A DNA stretch of 64,000 nt from Sporolactobacillus laevolacticus DSM 442 (GTDB lineage: Bacteria; Bacillota; Bacilli; Bacillales; Sporolactobacillaceae). The position numbers and the translations under genes are program-made. The stretch is from contig NZ_AWTC01000006.1 of the NCBI RefSeq assembly GCF_000497245.1, positions 153,057-217,056 of the forward strand. The letters run 5' to 3'. How positions within the stretch are numbered: the stretch's first letter is position 1; every line of letters begins with the position of its first letter. This document shows positions 16,405 through 26,680 of this stretch, piece by piece. A model generated the notes under the pieces. That model saw nothing but the letters and a program-made list of their open reading frames with translations. It was not told the DNA's origin and did no database searches.

Positions 16405-17262
16405 TTACGAGAGAGAGACAGTCCTAATCCGTTCAACTTCCGCATCAAATGCTTTAATCAACTTCTTTGTGACTGGGCCCTGCTCACCATCAGCTACCAC
16501 TTGCTGTTCAATCTGAAGTACCGGATTGACTTCATTGCTTGTGCCTGTAATGAATACTTCATCCGCATTAACCAATTCATCAACAGTAAATTCGCGCTCG
16601 ACAAAGGGAATACCGAGCTGTTTCGCTAGATCAAGTACAAACAAACGTGTGATACCATTCAAGATAAAATGATCCGCCGGATGGGTAATCAATTGTCCGT
16701 TCTTAACGATAAACGCATTACTTGATGATCCTTCTGTTACGGTATTTCCTCGGTGAAGGATGGCTTCTCCTGAACCCTCAACATGCGCTTTCTGTTTCGC
16801 AAGCACATTACCAAGCAGATTTAGCGTTTTGATGTCACAGCGCAGCCAGCGAATATCTTCGGCAAGACTTGCCTTAATGCCCTTTGGCCGTTTGGAAAGA
16901 TCGCGCGTATGATTTGAAACCGATCCAGTGATCACAGATGAAACATGATCTGGAAAGAAATGCTGACGCGGAGCCGCTCCTCGTGTGATCTGAAAATAAA
17001 CCACACCATCCTTCAACTGGTTTATTTCAATGAGTTTCTTTATATTTTCTGTGATGTGCGCGACGCTGTATGGCAATGTAAGACTTAATTCTCTCGCGCT
17101 CCGTTCCAAGCGTTTCATATGCGGTTCTAAGAGGAAAATCTGGCCGCTGTACACCATCATTGCCTCATAGATACCGTCACCGAACTGATATCCTCTGTCT
17201 TCAATATCAACTTTCGCTTGTTCTCGATCAATAAATTGATCCTGATATAGAATCGTTGCCAC
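16405..17262 (-). CDS. dat: D-amino acid transaminase
   Basis: The product is a fold-type IV PLP transaminase of 285 residues. The PLP lysine is K145 in DIKTLNLLGNVLAKQ, the same number as in the well-studied Bacillus enzyme. RGYQFGDGIYE and the C-terminal FITGTSNEVNPV are also typical. It moves amino groups between D-alanine and 2-oxoglutarate, giving D-glutamate for peptidoglycan. The GTG at 17262 follows GAGGGGGAA and gives the family length; the longer reading from 17322 does not. Confidence 0.93.
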   Translation of the reverse strand: MATILYQDQFIDREQAKVDIEDRGYQFGDGIYEAMMVYSGQIFLLEPHMKRLERSARELSLTLPYSVAHITENIKKLIEINQLKDGVVYFQITRGAAPRQHFFPDHVSSVITGSVSNHTRDLSKRPKGIKASLAEDIRWLRCDIKTLNLLGNVLAKQKAHVEGSGEAILHRGNTVTEGSSSNAFIVKNGQLITHPADHFILNGITRLFVLDLAKQLGIPFVEREFTVDELVNADEVFITGTSNEVNPVLQIEQQVVADGEQGPVTKKLIKAFDAEVERIRTVSLS

Positions 17263-17358
17263 TGCCGTTTCCCCCTCAACATGTTTATTTCTGATTATAT
17301 TCTTGAACGACAAAACCGACAATAGTCTGCATCCGGAATGGGTAAAAAGACATTAAAA

Positions 17359-18129
17359 TTACCTTTGGACACTCGACCTGCTTTTTTTCAAATAGTCAAG
17401 CAATCGGCCGGACATTTTTGCGTAACCTTGTTTATTCGGATGAAAATGATCCTTGTAAAGTAATTGATCCGTCTTTCCTTTAAACAAGTCACTGGTCGGA
17501 ATAAAAGAAATTGCTGTATATTTTTTTGTAATCGTCGTACTGTTCGCATTCCATCGATTTAGAATCGGAACGAAATCTTTATTTGCCTTACCGAGGTAAT
17601 CTTCAAAAGGATTATAGAGACCAAAGTAATAGATATGTGCATTCGGATTCAACCGTCGTACTTCAGCAAATACTTGATTCAAATTTACGGAAAAAATCTT
17701 TTGTTGTGTGGAGAAGTCACTGGCGTGTAGATCTAGAAAATGCTTTTTAAAAACATGAACAAGATCATTCCCGCCGATGGTCAAGAAAATAGTATTTGAT
17801 TTTTTAACGGCTTGAATGATCTCAGGCCGCTTTAATTTCTTTAATAAATCTGTAGAAGTGTCACCACGATGTCCGAAATCCTGAATCGATACCTTTTTCA
17901 CCAGCGTCTCTTTTTTTAGAATCTTAGTTGTGACTCCAACATAACCTTGATTATCGAGATCACCAACTCCTTCAGTTAGTGAATCTCCCAAAGCGACGAT
18001 GTTATAACTCACCTTTTCCGGCTTTTTATGAGGCACCGGACGCTTTTCAACAAAAAAATAAAACAGGCATGCAGCTAGGATACCTGCCGCAAGTATTACC
18101 AGAAGACTAATAATGATTCTCTTTTTAAT
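17359..18129 (-). CDS. Membrane-anchored SGNH/GDSL hydrolase, probable ATT start
   Basis: The catalytic domain has NIVALGDSLTEGVGD with Ser about residue 50, FLTIGGNDLV, and the C-terminal DHFHPNKQGY with Asp and His. This matches YpmR-like SGNH esterases whose substrate is unknown. An in-frame GTG exists at 18036, but it would discard an obvious N-terminal anchor (KKRIIISLLVILAAGILAACL) that is open back to 18129. No ATG, GTG or TTG lies in that extension. An ATT codon at 18129 is placed nine bases after GAGGGG, so ATT is the best start (256 residues). Confidence 0.8.
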   Translation of the reverse strand: MKKRIIISLLVILAAGILAACLFYFFVEKRPVPHKKPEKVSYNIVALGDSLTEGVGDLDNQGYVGVTTKILKKETLVKKVSIQDFGHRGDTSTDLLKKLKRPEIIQAVKKSNTIFLTIGGNDLVHVFKKHFLDLHASDFSTQQKIFSVNLNQVFAEVRRLNPNAHIYYFGLYNPFEDYLGKANKDFVPILNRWNANSTTITKKYTAISFIPTSDLFKGKTDQLLYKDHFHPNKQGYAKMSGRLLDYLKKSRSSVQR

Positions 18130-18155
18130 GACCCTGCACCCCTCTTGCCCTTACT

Positions 18156-18692
18156 TCAAGCGCCGTACCACCATTGCAGCGCGAGTTGCTCAATTCGTTT
18201 GCACGCTTCATTCTTTCCTTCACAATAGCTCTCACTATCATACCGAAATTGTTCCGCCAGCGTCTGTTTCAATTGACTGTAAAATACGGCGTCATCCTCG
18301 TGCGCCTTAAGATAATCACGGAACGCTAAATGACGCACGACGTCTTCAGATCCGGTTTCAAAAATATGCAAATGAACAAGATGATTTGCCAACCCATCAG
18401 TTTTAACAAAATAGCGGCGGCCTTTTATTCCATATTCTCCTAGTGCCTCATAACCTATCATTGATAGTTTTTCATTATAATCGTCGATCGTGTCCAGTTC
18501 GTTAACTTCCGCAACGATATCAATCGTAGGTTTTGCCGAAATTCCGGGTATTGCCGTACTCCCCGCATGATGAATGGCAGACAAAACAGGCTTAAGCACT
18601 TGAATAATTCTAGCAGCTTCCTTCTTATAGGTCATCGGCCACTCCTCATCATACGGGACAACATTAATTTCCCTCTGAGCCAATTCATTCAC
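18156..18692 (-). CDS. GrpB-family (UPF0157) protein
   Basis: The 178 residues carry the signature of the UPF0157/GrpB group, a nucleotidyltransferase-like fold: VVPYDEEWP, HAGSTAIPGISAKPTIDIV, HLVHLHIFETGSED and LAFRDYLKAH. Biochemical role is unknown. AAGAGGTGA lies before the ATG. Confidence 0.9.
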   Translation of the reverse strand: MNELAQREINVVPYDEEWPMTYKKEAARIIQVLKPVLSAIHHAGSTAIPGISAKPTIDIVAEVNELDTIDDYNEKLSMIGYEALGEYGIKGRRYFVKTDGLANHLVHLHIFETGSEDVVRHLAFRDYLKAHEDDAVFYSQLKQTLAEQFRYDSESYCEGKNEACKRIEQLALQWWYGA

Positions 18693-18760
18693 CTCTTACG
18701 CATACTCGAACTGTCCTCATTTTAACATAGGCTACTAGAGTGATAAACGCTGGCAACAAA

Positions 18761-18785
18761 AAAACAGCGTTATTTCGCTGTTTTC
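18761..18785. terminator. Terminator between grpB-like and fbpB genes
   Basis: AAAACAGCG pairs with CGCTGTTTT around TTATTT, with a T tract on the minus strand. It is placed to stop fbpB transcription. Confidence 0.75.
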
Positions 18786-18842
18786 TTAAGGACCGCTATG
18801 TCGGAAATTATCTCAAGCTACCTCGATATTTGGTTCGTTTAC

Positions 18843-18962
18843 TTATTTCATAGCATGCCTATTATCAATTTTCACTTCAATTTTTTCCAAAGCTTTTTCA
18901 TTTTGAAGAATTTCCGTCTTATTTTTTAGGATTAATTCCTTAATACTGCCTCGTTTTCGCAT
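18843..18962 (-). CDS. fbpB: FbpB-family small basic protein
   Basis: The 39 residues (MRKRGSIKELILKNKTEIL, then NEKALEKIEVKID) match the short basic FbpB family, which in Bacillus works with the sRNA FsrA in the iron-sparing response. GAAAGGTGGG precedes the ATG. I looked for a Fur box upstream and saw no clear one, so iron control is assumed from the family only. Confidence 0.75.
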   Translation of the reverse strand: MRKRGSIKELILKNKTEILQNEKALEKIEVKIDNRHAMK

Positions 18963-19162
18963 TAACGTCCCACCTTTCTCTTTATCTTCCAATACGGTTA
19001 GTGTACATGATTGGGTTAAATTAGCCCAAATTGTGTGAATGTTTCTTCATATTTGTATGATTCCCCATTATCAGCTTTTAAAACCCTTTCATCGGCATTT
19101 TGTTCATCGCTTGATCAATCTGCTACAATAGAGAAGTTATATGAAGCGTAGGGGGTTTTTTT

Positions 19163-20536
19163 ATGGATAAACAAGTGGTTGAAACGTTGAAGAAAAATCG
19201 CGATCAGTATTTAAAACAAATGATCGAATTTCTCTCCATTCCAAGTATTAGCTCAGATTCAACGCGAAAAGCTGATGTGAGAAAAGCTGCTGAATGGCTC
19301 GCGGAAGACCTGCAAAAAGGCGGATTGGAAAACGTACAGATCTTGGAGACGGAAGGCCATCCGGTCGTTTATGCAGATTATCTGAAAGCAGCTGGAAAGC
19401 CTACAGTATTATGCTATGGCCATTACGATGTCCAGCCCGTTGATCCGATTGACAAATGGAATACAGATCCCTTTAAACCTGTTATTAAAGATGACATTAT
19501 TTTCGGGCGTGGAACAAGTGACGATAAGGGACAGGTTTTTATGCTCGCAAAAATGGCGGAAGCTATTCTTGAAGCAAAAGGAGAGCTGCCGGTAAATATC
19601 AAATTCTGCTTTGAAGGTGAGGAAGAAATCGGAAGCGCTCATTTGGATGCATTCGTAGATGCCCATCTGGATCTGTTAAAAGCTGATGTATTGCTCGTTT
19701 CAGATACGACCATGCTTAGCATGGATCAGCCTGCAGTCAGCTACGCACTTCGCGGACTCTGCGGTCTTGAAGTTCGGCTTCAGGGCACGAAAGGAGACCT
19801 CCACTCAGGTGTTTATGGCGGAGCAGTACAAAACACACTACATGCCATGGTGGAATTACTTTCAACGCTCCATGATACTAAAGGGCATGTTACAGTGGAT
19901 GGATTCTATGATCAAGTTAAGCCGTTAACAGATGAAGAGCGAAAAACATGCGAAGAACTTTCAAATGATGAAGCTCTGAAAAAAGAACTTGATGTCGACA
20001 CACTTTACGGTGAAGAAGGTTATTCAACTGTCGCACGTATCTGGTCTCGCCCGACACTTGAACTCAACGGAGTTTTTGGCGGTTTCCAAGGCGAAGGGTT
20101 GAAAACCGTCATTCCATCGACGGCTACTGCGAAAATTACATGCCGTCTTGTTCCTGACCAAGATCCCGCTATCATTGGTGCGCTGCTTAAGAAACATCTA
20201 CGCGCTCATTTGCCAGCTGGAGTAAAACTCGATGTTGAACTGATGGATCACGCGGAACCATTCAGCATGCCGGTTGACCATCCGGCGTTGAAAGCTGCAC
20301 ATAACGCCTTAGAAGAAGCTTTCAATACAAAAGCCATCCTCTCCCGTCAAGGCGGATCGGTACCGATTGTTAACACGTTCCACGACAAGCTTGGACTGGC
20401 ACCGATTCTAATGGGCTTTGGTCTGGATAGCGAAAATTTCCATGCGCCAAACGAACATTTCCATCTTCGTAACTTCGACCGCGGCATGTTAGCGCTCACC
20501 GCATTTCTGTTTGATTTACCAGAACAAATGAAATAA
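19163..20536 (+). CDS. M20-family metallo-dipeptidase
   Basis: Metal ligands and catalytic residues of M20 are in order: GHYDVQPV (His, Asp), GRGTSDDKGQ (bridging Asp), FEGEEEIGS (catalytic Glu then ligand Glu) and VSDTTM (Asp). The lid domain contains KGDLHSGVYGG, and the final His lies in FHAPNEHF. The 457-residue length fits the CNDP-like dipeptidases, cytosolic enzymes that cleave dipeptides. TAGGGGG precedes the ATG. It stands alone. Confidence 0.93.
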   Translation: MDKQVVETLKKNRDQYLKQMIEFLSIPSISSDSTRKADVRKAAEWLAEDLQKGGLENVQILETEGHPVVYADYLKAAGKPTVLCYGHYDVQPVDPIDKWNTDPFKPVIKDDIIFGRGTSDDKGQVFMLAKMAEAILEAKGELPVNIKFCFEGEEEIGSAHLDAFVDAHLDLLKADVLLVSDTTMLSMDQPAVSYALRGLCGLEVRLQGTKGDLHSGVYGGAVQNTLHAMVELLSTLHDTKGHVTVDGFYDQVKPLTDEERKTCEELSNDEALKKELDVDTLYGEEGYSTVARIWSRPTLELNGVFGGFQGEGLKTVIPSTATAKITCRLVPDQDPAIIGALLKKHLRAHLPAGVKLDVELMDHAEPFSMPVDHPALKAAHNALEEAFNTKAILSRQGGSVPIVNTFHDKLGLAPILMGFGLDSENFHAPNEHFHLRNFDRGMLALTAFLFDLPEQMK

Positions 20537-20556
20537 AAAACACAAAAATTTGTATG

Positions 20557-20783
20557 GAGCCTGTTCGAAAAGCAGGACAAAAAGGGCCAAGAAGGTCAAG
20601 AAGGTCAAGAAAACGCTGCTTTGAGCACCGGAGCGTATGAATATAATACGTGAGGAACGGAAAAGCAAGTTGACGCAGAGAACTTCCGCAGGATGCGGTG
20701 ACTTCTGCGTTATGCACAGGACGTGCATGAATTTAGCAGAAGATCCGTTTTTACCTTTTTCCCGGACTTTTCGAACACCCTCA
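20557..20783. repeat. MITE-like repeat, long copy
   Basis: Ends are inverted: TGTTCGAAAAG on the left and CTTTTCGAACA on the right. The interior includes two tandem GAAGGTCAA units, then TTTGAGCACCGGAGCGTATG and TACGTGAGGAACGGAAAAGC. The same parts occur in the same order at 39904-40058. No ORF lies inside, so it is a non-autonomous element or intergenic repeat family. It sits between the peptidase gene and its terminator. Confidence 0.75.
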
Positions 20784-20790
20784 TGTAGCT

Positions 20791-20830
20791 AAAGAGGCTG
20801 TCCTTCTTATCAAAGGACAACCTCTTTTTT
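20791..20830. terminator. Bidirectional terminator downstream of the repeat
   Basis: AAAGAGG-C-TGTCCTT pairs with AAGGACA-A-CCTCTTT around a 7-nt loop, and six T follow. Confidence 0.85.
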
Positions 20831-21052
20831 AGGTTGAAGAAGCCATATGAAGTTTGTTCATCCAAGTCGAATCTTTCTCATCCAGAGCCTCTTTTTAATA
20901 AAAGAACTTAGGGAATACAATGGATTGATGCACTAACCTTTCCAATGGAACCCTCTCCTCCGAAAAACAATCCGAATGTCTGAAGGCACTAAATGATCTC
21001 CTTCGTTGATTATCATGCTCAGTTTTTCATTAATCATACATCATGCAGAATA
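20831..21052. other. Intergenic stretch, no gene seen
   Basis: No ORF with a ribosome site and no clear hairpin was found between the terminator and the end of aconitase. The whole gap from the peptidase stop to aconitase is 516 bp and is otherwise filled by the MITE-like repeat and terminator. Confidence 0.5.
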
Positions 21053-23788
21053 TTATTCTGCAAGCTTTCTGCGTAACACAGTCTGAAGAATACCACCATT
21101 ACGATAATAGTCAATCTCAACTTCACTGTCAAAACGGACAATAACTTCAAATGGTGTTTCCTTTCCATCTTTACCAATCGCTAGAGCAGGAACTGTTTTC
21201 CCTGGTGCTACCTGTTCATCCACTTCGATCGTAATAGATTCTTCACCAGTCAGTCCCAGAGAGTCGGCACTTTGGCCATCTTTAAACTGTAAAGGCAAAA
21301 CACCCATCATTACCAAATTGCTACGATGAATACGTTCATAGCTTTGTGCGATGACCGCTTTAATACCCAGCAGGTTTGTACCTTTCGCTGCCCAGTCCCT
21401 TGAACTACCCATGCCGTAATCTTTGCCGGCAAGCACAACTAAATGAGTATGGTCTTGTTTATATTTCATAGCGGCATCATAAATCGGCATCACTTCGCCT
21501 GTCGGCCAGTATGTGGTATAACCACCTTCAGTTCCCGGTGCAATCTGATTGCGAATGCGCACGTTCGCAAAAGTTCCACGCATCATTACTTCATGGTTGC
21601 CGCGCCGCGATCCATATGAATTAAAATCAAATTGTTGTACACCTTCACTCAGTAGATACTGTCCTGCAGGGCTCTGTTTTGCGATCGAACCAGCCGGGGA
21701 AATATGATCGGTTGTGACCGAATCGCCAAACTTGCCGATCACACACATCTGCTCAATCGGTTTAATCGCCTTCAGTTCAGCAGAAAGATCTTCAAAGAAA
21801 GGGGGATTCTGAATATAAGTTGACTTGGCATCCCAATCATAAAGCTCTCCGTCACTTGTCTGGATGTTATTCCAGCGCTGATTTTCAGTAAACACGCGGG
21901 CGTATTCATTCTTAAAGCTTTCCGGACCGACTGATCGGTTCATCACTTCTTCGATTTCATCGCTGGATGGCCAGATATCTTTGAAGAAAATATCATTTCC
22001 TTCATTATCTTTGCCGAAGGAATCATGAAGCATGTCAAAATCCACCGTACCCGCTAAGGCAAAAGCGACAACGAGCGGCGGTGAAGCCAAATAATTTGCC
22101 CGTATGAGCGGATGAATTCGTCCTTCAAAGTTACGGTTTCCAGATAGTACAGCAGAGACCGTCAAATCCTGTTCAACGATCGCTCTTTCTACTGGTTCAG
22201 GAAGAGGACCAGAGTTTCCGATGCAGGTCGTACACCCGTAACCAACGACATTGAAGCCCAACTTCTCGAGATACGGGATGAGCCCGGCTTTTTCAAGATA
22301 ATCAGTTACAACCTTTGATCCAGGCGCCAAGCTTGTCTTAACATAATCGGGAACGGTCAATCCTTTTTCAACAGCTTTTTTGGCGACCAGACCTGCACCT
22401 ATCATTACACTCGGGTTGCTCGTATTTGTACAGCTAGTTATCGCTGCGATCACGACAGCACCGGTGTTCAGTGCTTCTGTTGTCCCGTCCTCATAAACAA
22501 TTGTCGCTGATTTGCCTAATTCATTTTTCTCAAAACCGAATCCATGATTTCCTGCCGGACGTGTTAATGATTGTTCAAATTCATTTTTCATATTCGAAAG
22601 CGGAATACGATCCTGTGGACGTTTCGGCCCTGCAAGCGATGGCTGAATATCGGACAGATCCAATTCAAACACTTTCGTAAAATTCGGATCTTTCGCGCCA
22701 GGTACATAAAACAAGCCATTTGCTTTACAATAGTCCTCAACAAGCTGAACTTGCTGCTCGGAACGACCGGTCAGCCTTAAGTATTCCAGCGTTACTTGAT
22801 CGACAGGAAAGAACGTTGCTGTTGCGCCATTTTCAGGTGACATATTCGAAATCGTTGCTCGATCTGCCAGGGACATATGTGAAAGACTCGGTCCAAAAAA
22901 TTCGACAAACTTGCCAACGACACTTTCTTCACGCAGCAATTGTGTCACACGAAGAGCGAGGTCGGTCGCTGTTGTTCCATTTGGAAGGCTGCCGACAATT
23001 CTAATACCAATCACATCAGGAACCGGGAAGTAAGAAGGCTGCCCCAACATACCTGCTTCAGCCTCAATACCTCCGACACCCCATCCCAGCACACCTAATC
23101 CGTTAATCATTGTTGTGTGGGAGTCTGTGCCGACTAGTGTATCCGGATATGCAAGTGTCTTACCGTCTTCGGTCTCAACTGCGTGAACAACAGAGGCTAG
23201 ATATTCCAAGTTCACCTGGTGGACAATTCCCGTAGCCGGTGGAACCGCACGAAAATTTTCAAACGAAGCTTGCGCCCATTTTAAAAATTTATATCGCTCC
23301 TCATTGCGTTCAAATTCCCGTTCCATATTAAAACTCAAAGCGTGATTCGTACCAAATTGATCGACCTGTACCGAATGGTCAACAACAAGATCGACTGGTT
23401 TTTCCGGATTGATCTTTTTTGGATCGCCACCCAAATCAGCCATTGCTTTTCTAAGCGACGCCAAGTCGACAACTGCAGGTACACCGGTGAAATCCTGGAG
23501 TATAATACGTGACGGATTAAAAGGAACATCAATATGCTTATCTAGCTTCTCAGTACCCCATTTAGCCAGATTTTCGACATGTTCTCTTTTAATTACTTTG
23601 CCGTCGCATTGTCGAAGCACAGCTTCCAGCAATACTTTTATTGAATAAGGAAGCTTCTCGATTTCTCCATACTCCGACAGTACATCCAATTGATAATAAC
23701 TGAATATTTTTCCACCACTTGAAAAAGTGTTAAGAGCATTAAAATAATCTGTCTTTTTCAACCTCTTCGTTTCAGCCGCTGCTGTCAT
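21053..23788 (-). CDS. acnA: Aconitate hydratase
   Basis: The 911-residue length and order match the AcnA/CitB (IRP-like) enzyme. The Fe-S cysteines are in [10 protein letters not shown] and [15 protein letters not shown], and the C-terminal swivel domain carries [13 protein letters not shown]. It interconverts citrate and isocitrate, and in Bacillus also binds RNA when the cluster is lost. GGTGACAAA precedes the ATG. A CcpC-type box lies 97 bp upstream (see 23885). Confidence 0.97.
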   Translation of the reverse strand: MTAAAETKRLKKTDYFNALNTFSSGGKIFSYYQLDVLSEYGEIEKLPYSIKVLLEAVLRQCDGKVIKREHVENLAKWGTEKLDKHIDVPFNPSRIILQDFTGVPAVVDLASLRKAMADLGGDPKKINPEKPVDLVVDHSVQVDQFGTNHALSFNMEREFERNEERYKFLKWAQASFENFRAVPPATGIVHQVNLEYLASVVHAVETEDGKTLAYPDTLVGTDSHTTMINGLGVLGWGVGGIEAEAGMLGQPSYFPVPDVIGIRIVGSLPNGTTATDLALRVTQLLREESVVGKFVEFFGPSLSHMSLADRATISNMSPENGATATFFPVDQVTLEYLRLTGRSEQQVQLVEDYCKANGLFYVPGAKDPNFTKVFELDLSDIQPSLAGPKRPQDRIPLSNMKNEFEQSLTRPAGNHGFGFEKNELGKSATIVYEDGTTEALNTGAVVIAAITSCTNTSNPSVMIGAGLVAKKAVEKGLTVPDYVKTSLAPGSKVVTDYLEKAGLIPYLEKLGFNVVGYGCTTCIGNSGPLPEPVERAIVEQDLTVSAVLSGNRNFEGRIHPLIRANYLASPPLVVAFALAGTVDFDMLHDSFGKDNEGNDIFFKDIWPSSDEIEEVMNRSVGPESFKNEYARVFTENQRWNNIQTSDGELYDWDAKSTYIQNPPFFEDLSAELKAIKPIEQMCVIGKFGDSVTTDHISPAGSIAKQSPAGQYLLSEGVQQFDFNSYGSRRGNHEVMMRGTFANVRIRNQIAPGTEGGYTTYWPTGEVMPIYDAAMKYKQDHTHLVVLAGKDYGMGSSRDWAAKGTNLLGIKAVIAQSYERIHRSNLVMMGVLPLQFKDGQSADSLGLTGEESITIEVDEQVAPGKTVPALAIGKDGKETPFEVIVRFDSEVEIDYYRNGGILQTVLRRKLAE

Positions 23789-23884
23789 TTTGTCACCATC
23801 CCGTCTGATTTCATAGGCATATTCTTAACTTAATCTTAAAGGATACTACGAATTAAGTAAAATTTATTTATTTGATTCTTATTA

Positions 23885-23899
23885 ATAAGCATTGCTTAT
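23885..23899 (-). promoter_or_regulatory. CcpC-type operator upstream of aconitase
   Basis: The 15-bp dyad ATAAGCATTGCTTAT fits ATAA-N7-TTAT, the CcpC recognition pattern known at Bacillus citB and citZ. Its place upstream of aconitase is as expected. Citrate would relieve repression. The regulator gene itself is not in this window. Confidence 0.75.
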
Positions 23900-23964
23900 C
23901 ATTAAATAAAAGATAGTGGCTTTTGCTAATGGATCAAACAGTTAGGGATCGTTTGTTTTAACAA

Positions 23965-23999
23965 AAAAAGGATAAACATCATAAACCATGTTCATCCTC
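23965..23999 (-). terminator. Terminator overlapping the nagR stop codon
   Basis: AGGATGAACAT (minus strand) pairs with ATGTTTATCCT around a short loop, followed by seven T. The stem begins within the last codons of nagR. Confidence 0.8.
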
Positions 24000-24720
24000 T
24001 AGGAAGCGTAATCATAAATTTATATCGATCTGCCCGAAAAAGAGACTTTGTCTGTTCTATTGGCTGCCCGTTTTTCAGAAAGGAGCACCGTTCAATGAGT
24101 AGAACAGGTGATCCATTCTGTATGTCAAGAATTTTAGCCTCTTCATCTGTTACAAGGGCTGCTTCCAGCGATTGATCTGCGTGATCAATTAGCAGGCCAC
24201 ATTCCTGTTCTATATAATGGTAAAGCGAAGGACTTGCTTTCTTCTCGGTGAGTTTCGGAAATACATGAACCGGAAGATACGAGGTTTCAATCGCCATTGG
24301 CTCGTCATCTGCTAGTCGTGTACGCTTAATCTCAAAAACCTCTTCTGATTTACTCAATCCAAGGCGCTCCGCGATTTTCGTTGATGGAAGGATTCTTCTG
24401 AAACTCAGCATCCTACTGCCAGGCTTCATTCCACGGCTGATCATATCTTCTGAAAAACCATTGAGGCCGATTAAAGCTTTTTCAATTTTATTGTAGTTTG
24501 ATACAAAAGTACCTTTCCCTTTGATTCGAACAAGCAAGCCCGAGTTTACCAAGTTCATAATCGCTTGGCGAACCGTCATTCTCGATACGTGAAATTGATC
24601 AGTGAACTCTCTTTCAGATGGAATCTGATCGCCGGCTTTCAAATTCCTGTTTTCGATTAAGTGCTCAATGTAACGTTCGATTTGATAGTACATTGGCACC
24701 GGAGACTCGCGGTCAAACAT
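23992..24720 (-). CDS. nagR: GntR/HutC-family regulator, NagR (YvoA) type
   Basis: The 242 residues have a winged helix at 1-75 (PSEREFTDQFHVSRMTVRQAIMNL) and a UTRA ligand domain (about 90-240; ERLGLSKSEEVFEIKRTRLADDEPMAIETSYLP). The order nagA-nagB-nagR is the Bacillus NagR arrangement, in which glucosamine 6-phosphate derivatives release repression. The start lies 4 bases after the nagB stop, so the three genes are one operon. Its likely operator is at 26681. Confidence 0.92.
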   Translation of the reverse strand: MFDRESPVPMYYQIERYIEHLIENRNLKAGDQIPSEREFTDQFHVSRMTVRQAIMNLVNSGLLVRIKGKGTFVSNYNKIEKALIGLNGFSEDMISRGMKPGSRMLSFRRILPSTKIAERLGLSKSEEVFEIKRTRLADDEPMAIETSYLPVHVFPKLTEKKASPSLYHYIEQECGLLIDHADQSLEAALVTDEEAKILDIQNGSPVLLIERCSFLKNGQPIEQTKSLFRADRYKFMITLPRG

Positions 24721-24724
24721 TTCA

Positions 24725-25465
24725 TCATTCCTTGCTGAATTTGATTAGCGACAATGCTGCCTCATCCGCAATCACGGTGACATCCGGATGCTGGACAAGC
24801 GCTGAAGCAGGAAAACAATCATCTGGAACAGAAAAGTGCAGCATCCGATTCATCGCTTCTGCTTTTTCTTCGCCTGAGGCGATCAGAACAATCTTCTTAC
24901 TTTTTAAGATCGTGCCAATCCCCATTGTGATCGCCTGTTCCGGAACTTCCGACAGGCTTCCGAAGAAACGCGCGTTTGCTTTACGCGTTGATTCTGTTAA
25001 TTGTACAACATGTGTACCCATCGTTAAAGGGGTGCCAGGTTCGTTAAACCCAATATGTCCGTTACGCCCAATGCCAAGCAGCTGCAGATCAACTCCACCA
25101 AGACTTTCGATAAGGTTATCATAATGCACGCATGCTTCCACCGACGTATTTTTTCCATCTGGAAGAAATCGTTGATCTTTCGGAAGATCTATATATTTAA
25201 AAAAATGACTTTCCATATACGAATGATAACTATTGGGATCTTCGGGATTGATTCCAACATACTCATCGAGATTAACTGTATGAATCTGGCAGTAACTTGT
25301 TTCATTTTTTTGGTGATCAGCCACCAATTCCTTGTATGTTCCTTCAGGTGTGCCTCCGGTTGCTAGCCCAAGCACAGCATTCGGTTTTTCCTTAATAAGT
25401 TCAAGAATGATTTGTGCAGCTTTTTTGCTCATCTCATTTTTATCGGATACAGAAATGATTTTCAT
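24725..25465 (-). CDS. nagB: Glucosamine-6-phosphate deaminase
   Basis: The product has GLATGGTPEGTYKEL, VNLDEYVG and GIGRNGHIGFNEPGT with the catalytic residues of NagB. It converts glucosamine 6-phosphate to fructose 6-phosphate and ammonia. I chose ATG at 25465 (MKIISVSDKNEM), giving 246 residues. AAGAGGG lies upstream inside the nagA end, and only one base separates the nagA stop from this ATG, so translation is coupled. Confidence 0.95.
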   Translation of the reverse strand: MKIISVSDKNEMSKKAAQIILELIKEKPNAVLGLATGGTPEGTYKELVADHQKNETSYCQIHTVNLDEYVGINPEDPNSYHSYMESHFFKYIDLPKDQRFLPDGKNTSVEACVHYDNLIESLGGVDLQLLGIGRNGHIGFNEPGTPLTMGTHVVQLTESTRKANARFFGSLSEVPEQAITMGIGTILKSKKIVLIASGEEKAEAMNRMLHFSVPDDCFPASALVQHPDVTVIADEAALSLIKFSKE

Positions 25466-25466
25466 A

Positions 25467-26636
25467 TTAACGTCCCTCTTTCTTTTGAAAAGCAATTGTT
25501 CCACGGCAAACAGTCAGAACGAGTTCATTATGTTCATTAAGAACGATGAAATCAGCATCTTTTCCTACTTCTAGCGAGCCTTTCCGATCAAATACGCCGC
25601 ATTGCATTGCCGGATTAATGGCGCCCATCTGTACGACATCGGCCAAAGTTGCATCTGTGAACGCCAGGATGTTTCGCAAAGATTCATCCATCTTCAACAC
25701 ACTGCCCGCAATTGTTCCGCTCTTCAGAACAGCAAGCCCATTGTCGACATAAACATCCTGGCCTCCTAGATCATATACACCTTTCTTCAGGCACTTCGCA
25801 CGCATTGCATCCGTGATTAAAATCATTCGATCGCTTCCTTTTAATTTGTAAGCGAGATTGACCATGCCTTGGCAGACATGATGACCGTCACAGATGAGTT
25901 CTGTATAAAGTTCATGATGAAGCAGCGCGCCTCCAAGAATGCCTGGTTCACGATGATGCATGCCTCTCATTCCATTAAAAAGGTGAGTGACTTGCGTCGC
26001 GCCTGCATCGATCGCACGAATAACATCATCATCTGTTCCATTTGTATGCCCGATCGAAGCTACGACGCCTTGGCTTGCTAAATGGCGAATTAAGTCTAAT
26101 CCTCCTTTTGTTTCTGGAGCGAGGGTGACTTCTTTAATTTTGTTTCCAGAAAGCTTCTGCCATTGATCAAAAAGGTTACGATCGGCTTCGAGGATATACT
26201 CAATTGGTTGGGCACCTGTTTTTTCCTTATTAATAAACGGACCTTCAAGGTGTATGCCCAAAATCTCAGCTTCACCTGGTTTCTGGTGACCGATCGTTTC
26301 TCCGGCGTTTGCTACTGCTTTTTCAATGGCTGGAACTGATTGTGTGATCGTCGTCGCAAGAAATGAAGTCGTTCCTTCTTTAACCAAAGCCGAAGCAATG
26401 GTACTTAAAGCTTCCGGAGTAGCATCCATTGTATCCGATCCATTTGCGCCATGAATATGCATATCAATCATTCCGGGAAGACATTTATAGGTCTCCGGAA
26501 AACGAATGGTCTCGTTTATCGCTGAGTTTTCATCAAACCCGATGCCAACGATTTTGTCTTTATCAAAAACCAGATAACCGTTTTCCTTCCACTCATTTTG
26601 ACTAAAGATGGAGCACCCTTCAATTTTTGTCGCCAT
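25467..26636 (-). CDS. nagA: N-acetylglucosamine-6-phosphate deacetylase
   Basis: The 389 residues show the amidohydrolase metal site MIDMHIHGANGSDTMDA, the LHLEGPF-like IHLEGPFINKEKTGAQ, IGHTNGT, HLFNGMRGMHHREPG and the catalytic Asp in LITDAMRA. It removes acetate from GlcNAc 6-phosphate, feeding NagB. First gene of the operon; AAGGAAGCG lies upstream of the ATG. Confidence 0.95.
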   Translation of the reverse strand: MATKIEGCSIFSQNEWKENGYLVFDKDKIVGIGFDENSAINETIRFPETYKCLPGMIDMHIHGANGSDTMDATPEALSTIASALVKEGTTSFLATTITQSVPAIEKAVANAGETIGHQKPGEAEILGIHLEGPFINKEKTGAQPIEYILEADRNLFDQWQKLSGNKIKEVTLAPETKGGLDLIRHLASQGVVASIGHTNGTDDDVIRAIDAGATQVTHLFNGMRGMHHREPGILGGALLHHELYTELICDGHHVCQGMVNLAYKLKGSDRMILITDAMRAKCLKKGVYDLGGQDVYVDNGLAVLKSGTIAGSVLKMDESLRNILAFTDATLADVVQMGAINPAMQCGVFDRKGSLEVGKDADFIVLNEHNELVLTVCRGTIAFQKKEGR

Positions 26637-26680
26637 ACCGATCGCTTCCTTTTTTCTTTTATTTTATCACTTAATACATC

